DNA of 64,000 bases, taken from NCBI GenBank assembly GCA_964195995.1, contig CAXMQS010000094.1, positions 124,001 to 188,000 of the forward strand, in the 5' to 3' direction. The notes under the pieces were generated by a model that had not been told where the DNA came from, searched no databases, and saw only the letters and a program-made list of their open reading frames with translations. This document shows positions 61,283 to 64,000 of this stretch, piece after piece (positions within the stretch are counted from its first letter, which is position 1; every line of letters starts with the position of its first letter). A program made the translations under genes and the position numbers. This DNA comes from CAXMQS01 sp964195995. GTDB taxonomy: Bacteria; Actinomycetota; Acidimicrobiia; Spongiisociales; JAOTWH01.

Positions 61283-62773
61283 TCAGGCGTGCTCTCCGGT
61301 CAGGGAGCGATTGGCGGGGATCTCGTAGATGTGGTCCCAGGGTCGAGCCCTCTCGAACGCGGCGCTGGCGGCGAAGACATCGATATCCGCCCCGCGTCGA
61401 CCCATGACCTGCATGCCAACCGGCAAGCCGTCCGAAAGTCCGGCGGGCAGCGAGACCGCAGGATGGCCGGTGAAATTGGTGAAGTAGGTCATGCACCACC
61501 CGATCAACGGGTCGACTTCCACCCCCTCAATGGCACTCGGGCCGCGGGTCTCGCCGGTTGTGAGGTTCTCCACCGGCATCGCGGCCACCGTCGGCGACAC
61601 CAGCACCTCGTGGTCGGTCATGACCGCCTGTAGCGCGTCATAGACCTGAGAGCGCCGCGAGTTGTCGTCGAAGTACTCCATGGCCGACATCGAGGCCACG
61701 TGATCGGCCCACCGGAGGAACTCGGGAGGGAGGTCGGAACGATGGTCGCCGAGGATGTCGAGCCCGCCTGCTTTCAGGTTGGCGAACCCGTCGAGACTCA
61801 ACGGCATGATGAGGCGGCACCACAAGTCGGCCAGCTCCTTCTGGTCGATGTCGATGTCGATGTCGACCTCAACCACCTGGGCCCCGGCTTCCTCGAAGGC
61901 CTTGACCGCCTCCTCGACCACGGCAGCCACCTCAGGCTGTACCGGGTAGACACCCAGGTCGGGCGAGAAAGCGACCTTCCATCCTTCGACGCCTCGGTCG
62001 AGGCTCGCGGCGAAGTCGGGAGTGTCGAGGGCAGAGAACGGATCTCCGGGATGCGGCCCTGCCAGCGCCCCCATGGCCAGGGCAGCATCTGCGACCGTCC
62101 TCGTGATCGGGCCCTCGTAGACGAACGGGGAAACCCCCGAGAAGGCGTTGGGTCTCAGGATCGAAGGGACGCGCCCTGCCGACGGCTGATAGCCAACCAC
62201 CCCGCACCAGGCTGCCGGAATGCGGATCGAACCCCCGCCGTCGGTTCCCTCAGCGATCGGCACCAGACCGTCGGCGACCGCTGCTGCCGGCCCTCCCGAG
62301 GACCCACCGGTGTTGCGGGTGGTGTCAAAGGGGTTCCGAGTCGGTCCGAAGAGGTAATTGTCGGTGGCTCCCCTGAAGCCCATCGCCGGACTGTTGCCCT
62401 TTCCGATGATGATGGCGCCGGCCGCCTCCATCCGCTCCGCCCAGACGCAGTAGCCGTCGATCGAAAAGTCGGCCATCGCCGGGATGCCACCGAAGGTTGC
62501 CGGCCATCCCGGCTTGAAGTCGAAGAGGTCCTTCATGAGAACGGGCACGCCCCGCAGGGGCCCTCCGGGCTCACCCTTGGCAAGAGCCTCCTCGGCCGAC
62601 CGTGCCGACTCCATGGCCTCATCGAAACCCCGATAGACGATGGCGTTGAGACTGGGCTCTCGCTCCTCTACACGCCGCAGCGTTTCCTCCATGACTTCGA
62701 CCGGCGACACCCGGCGATCGGCGATGGCGCCGGCGAGGTCGACTGCGGAGCGGTAGGCCATATCGGTTCCCAT
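61283..62773 (-). CDS. Amidase signature family enzyme
   Basis: Serine amidohydrolase of 496 residues. The Ser-cisSer-Lys triad is visible: Lys in VLMKDLF near residue 81, the first Ser in NTGGSSGGPAAAVA near residue 155 and the nucleophile Ser in GTDGGGSIRIPA near residue 180. AGG AGG-type ribosome binding precedes the ATG. It could cleave amides or carbamoyl groups of the imported compound; gatA is unlikely because no gatB/gatC is adjacent. An in-frame GTCGAT repeat adds an Asp-Ile run near residue 305. It is divergent from the hydratase gene. Confidence 0.9.
   Translation of the reverse strand: MGTDMAYRSAVDLAGAIADRRVSPVEVMEETLRRVEEREPSLNAIVYRGFDEAMESARSAEEALAKGEPGGPLRGVPVLMKDLFDFKPGWPATFGGIPAMADFSIDGYCVWAERMEAAGAIIIGKGNSPAMGFRGATDNYLFGPTRNPFDTTRNTGGSSGGPAAAVADGLVPIAEGTDGGGSIRIPAAWCGVVGYQPSAGRVPSILRPNAFSGVSPFVYEGPITRTVADAALAMGALAGPHPGDPFSALDTPDFAASLDRGVEGWKVAFSPDLGVYPVQPEVAAVVEEAVKAFEEAGAQVVEVDIDIDIDQKELADLWCRLIMPLSLDGFANLKAGGLDILGDHRSDLPPEFLRWADHVASMSAMEYFDDNSRRSQVYDALQAVMTDHEVLVSPTVAAMPVENLTTGETRGPSAIEGVEVDPLIGWCMTYFTNFTGHPAVSLPAGLSDGLPVGMQVMGRRGADIDVFAASAAFERARPWDHIYEIPANRSLTGEHA
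61844..61867. repeat. GTCGAT hexamer repeat inside the amidase gene
   Basis: Four near-identical 6-bp units (three GTCGAT plus GTCGAC) encode alternating Asp and Ile on the minus strand. Loss or gain of units keeps the frame, so length variation is likely. Confidence 0.8.
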
Positions 62774-62832
62774 GATTCCTCCTGTCTCGGAGTCGGTTTC
62801 CGGGCTCGGAATCCATTATGGCAAGCGTCTAT

Positions 62833-62856
62833 TGGGCCAGGGCCCAGAGGTAGCCT
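62833..62856 (+). promoter_or_regulatory. Operator-like palindrome and -10 box of the hydratase gene
   Basis: TGGGCC-AG-GGCCCA (62833-62846) is a perfect dyad placed 4 bp upstream of TAGCCT (62851-62856), which lies 6 bases before the GTG at 62863. It is well placed to block transcription. No ribosome binding site is seen, so the message may be leaderless. Confidence 0.45.
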
Positions 62857-62862
62857 GGCGCT

Positions 62863-63636
62863 GTGTCGTCGAAGCAACCGGTCCCATCGCGTCTTGTCGA
62901 GTTAGCCGCCGGACTGGATGATGCATGGACTCGTTCCGTCACGGTGCCGGCGCCGTCCACTGTTGAGCCGTCACTCACCATCGACGACGCCTACAACATC
63001 CAGGAACTGATCATCGAAGCACGCGTCGCCGTCGGGCGCCGTCGGGCGGGATGGAAGATGGGCCTCACCTCGGCGCCGCCCCCCGCCACTCCCATCGTCG
63101 GGACCCTGCTCGACGACATGGTGATCCCCTCGGGATCTGATCTCTCCCTGGCAACCATGGTCGCTCCGATGGTGGAGGCAGAGCTGGTGGTTCGTATCGG
63201 CGAGACGATCGACCGGCCTCAGAGCGTCGCCGAGCTGGAGCAAGCCCCACACGAAATGGGCCCGGGCATCGAGGTGATCGACTACCGCACGATCGACAGC
63301 TCCGGGGTCGTCGACTGGGTCGCCGACAACTCCACCGTTGCCTACGCGGTGCTTGGTTCGTTCGTCCCAGTGGCAGATGTCAGCCCGGCCGAGGTCGAAG
63401 CGTCCCTCTCATGTGACGGTGATCATCTCGCCACCGGACGCGCCGACCAGGGCAACCCATTGGCGGCGGTGGCCTGGCTATCGCAACACCTGTTGCAACG
63501 CGGCCACCCATTGGAGCGAGGCCAGGTCATCCTCACCGGGTCCCTCACCGGACATCATCGAGTTCCAGCAAACGGGGCCGGGTTCACGGCCGAATTCGGT
63601 GGCTTAGGGAACGTCGCCGTCCGCTTCCACTCCTGA
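62863..63636 (+). CDS. 2-keto-4-pentenoate hydratase/fumarylacetoacetate hydrolase-family enzyme
   Basis: Metal-dependent hydratase or decarboxylase of 257 residues in the MhpD/XylJ/XylI group. GWKMGLTS near residue 63 and VEAELVVRIG near residue 104 are family patterns holding metal-site acidic residues, and VILTGSLTGHHRV near residue 222 is the C-terminal signature. Such enzymes act on 2-hydroxydienoates from ring cleavage, but some relatives process keto-deoxy sugar acids. Its presence beside the amidase points to a carbon-chain-processing step in the same pathway. Confidence 0.85.
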   Translation: MSSKQPVPSRLVELAAGLDDAWTRSVTVPAPSTVEPSLTIDDAYNIQELIIEARVAVGRRRAGWKMGLTSAPPPATPIVGTLLDDMVIPSGSDLSLATMVAPMVEAELVVRIGETIDRPQSVAELEQAPHEMGPGIEVIDYRTIDSSGVVDWVADNSTVAYAVLGSFVPVADVSPAEVEASLSCDGDHLATGRADQGNPLAAVAWLSQHLLQRGHPLERGQVILTGSLTGHHRVPANGAGFTAEFGGLGNVAVRFHS

Positions 63637-63662
63637 CCCCCCGGCCCGAGGAATCGGGTCTT

Positions 63663-63691
63663 TTGACGGGTCCAGGCCTGCTCGGTACGGT
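63663..63691 (+). promoter_or_regulatory. Promoter of the right-edge SDR gene
   Basis: TTGACG (63663-63668) and TACGGT (63686-63691) are separated by exactly 17 bp, 43 bp before the GTG start. Both boxes are good for a GC-rich actinobacterium. Confidence 0.6.
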
Positions 63692-63734
63692 GCCGCGGTA
63701 ATCGTTTGCCGATGCTCTTGACCGAGGTTTTCCC

Positions 63735-64000
63735 GTGACTGGTTCTGTGTTTGCGCACGACGCCCTTGCCGACAGGGTCGTCCTCGTCACCGGTGGCAGC
63801 CGTGGCATCGGCGCCGCTATCGCCGTCGCCTGCGCCGATGCGGGCGCCGACGTTGCGGTTGCGTATCGCACCGAAACCAGCGGAGCCGAGACCACAGTTG
63901 CGGCGGTGCGTTCGAGAGGCCGGGAGGCCGAGGCGTTCGCGGCCGACGTACGGGAACCGGAGGAGGTCAATGCCATGGTCGCCGCGGCCCTCGATCGGTT
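63735..64000 (+). CDS. Short-chain dehydrogenase/reductase (FabG-like), 3' end cut
   Basis: N-terminal 88 codons of an SDR, running off the window. The GTG start has GAGG seven bases upstream and its own promoter. The cofactor motif VTGGSRGIGAAIA lies near residue 18, followed by an Arg in VAYRTETSG that suggests NADP binding. The catalytic Ser-Tyr-Lys region is outside the window, so only family membership is supported. Confidence 0.85.
   Translation, partial: MTGSVFAHDALADRVVLVTGGSRGIGAAIAVACADAGADVAVAYRTETSGAETTVAAVRSRGREAEAFAADVREPEEVNAMVAAALDR

Noticed and set aside
61283..62773. GatA subunit of glutamyl-tRNA amidotransferase
   Set aside because: No gatB or gatC is adjacent and the gene lies among catabolic genes; the general amidase family fits better.
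1..64000. CRISPR arrays, insertion sequences, prophage genes
   Set aside because: No regularly spaced repeats, transposase or phage structural motifs were seen on either strand.

Overview
The window is GC-rich and gene-dense. It reads as part of an actinobacterial chromosome, possibly from an Acidimicrobiia-like lineage. That placement is an inference from codon bias, VAAAC-type lipoboxes followed by Ser/Thr/Asp-rich linkers, an NAD-type 6-phosphogluconate dehydrogenase, AAA/TPR-linked class III cyclases and frequent GTG starts. No rRNA, complete tRNA, CRISPR array, insertion sequence or phage gene was seen. Both ends cut genes: pgi on the left and a short-chain dehydrogenase on the right.

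Layout. (1) 1-6.4 kb, minus strand: a GH15 glucoamylase-like gene followed by gnd, zwf and pgi, an oxidative pentose-phosphate/glycolysis operon with a glucan-hydrolysing enzyme at its head. (2) 6.5-15 kb: a small CxxC protein, ftsH, a tiny zinc-ribbon protein, a YnjBCD-type ABC importer and an HtrA-like lipoprotein protease. (3) 15.2-26.8 kb, minus: argR-G-H-C-J-B-D followed by gltB. Every arg junction overlaps by exactly 4 bp, and a near-consensus promoter inside an ARG-box-like dyad precedes argR. (4) 27-33.3 kb: a ferredoxin/CDGSH protein, a PAS-PAS-cyclase, a lipoprotein, an ABM-like protein and a cyclase-ATPase-TPR protein. A short diverged repeat recurs in this stretch. (5) 33.6-44 kb: sugar catabolism. 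A plus-strand set (transaldolase-like, NagA-like, Gfo/Idh/MocA, NagB-like) converges on a minus-strand set (SIS, FAD oxidoreductase, phosphotriesterase-like, zinc alcohol dehydrogenase, SDR). The remains of a gluconolactonase-type gene lie at the meeting point. A ROK kinase follows. (6) 44-56.3 kb, minus: a closely packed 12-gene run holding a split phosphotransferase resembling PpsA/PpsB of phenylphosphate synthase, a three-subunit molybdenum hydroxylase, two SDRs, a metallo-beta-lactamase-fold hydrolase, a histidine phosphatase, a KDPG-type aldolase, a sugar-phosphate isomerase-like protein and a Gfo/Idh/MocA dehydrogenase. (7) 56.4-64 kb: a divergent RbsBAC-type importer, an amidase, a hydratase/FAH-type enzyme and a partial SDR.

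How they work together. Regions 5-7 look like one catabolic island. An importer takes up a sugar-like or glycosidic compound. Dehydrogenases, lactonases, a deacetylase, isomerases and kinases modify it. Aldolase, transaldolase and hydratase products then feed the glycolysis/pentose-phosphate enzymes of region 1. The substrate cannot be read from the sequence. No DNA-binding regulator was recognised in about 30 kb of catabolic genes. The best candidate for an undescribed system is the 12-gene operon pairing a split ATP-dependent phosphotransferase with a molybdenum hydroxylase.
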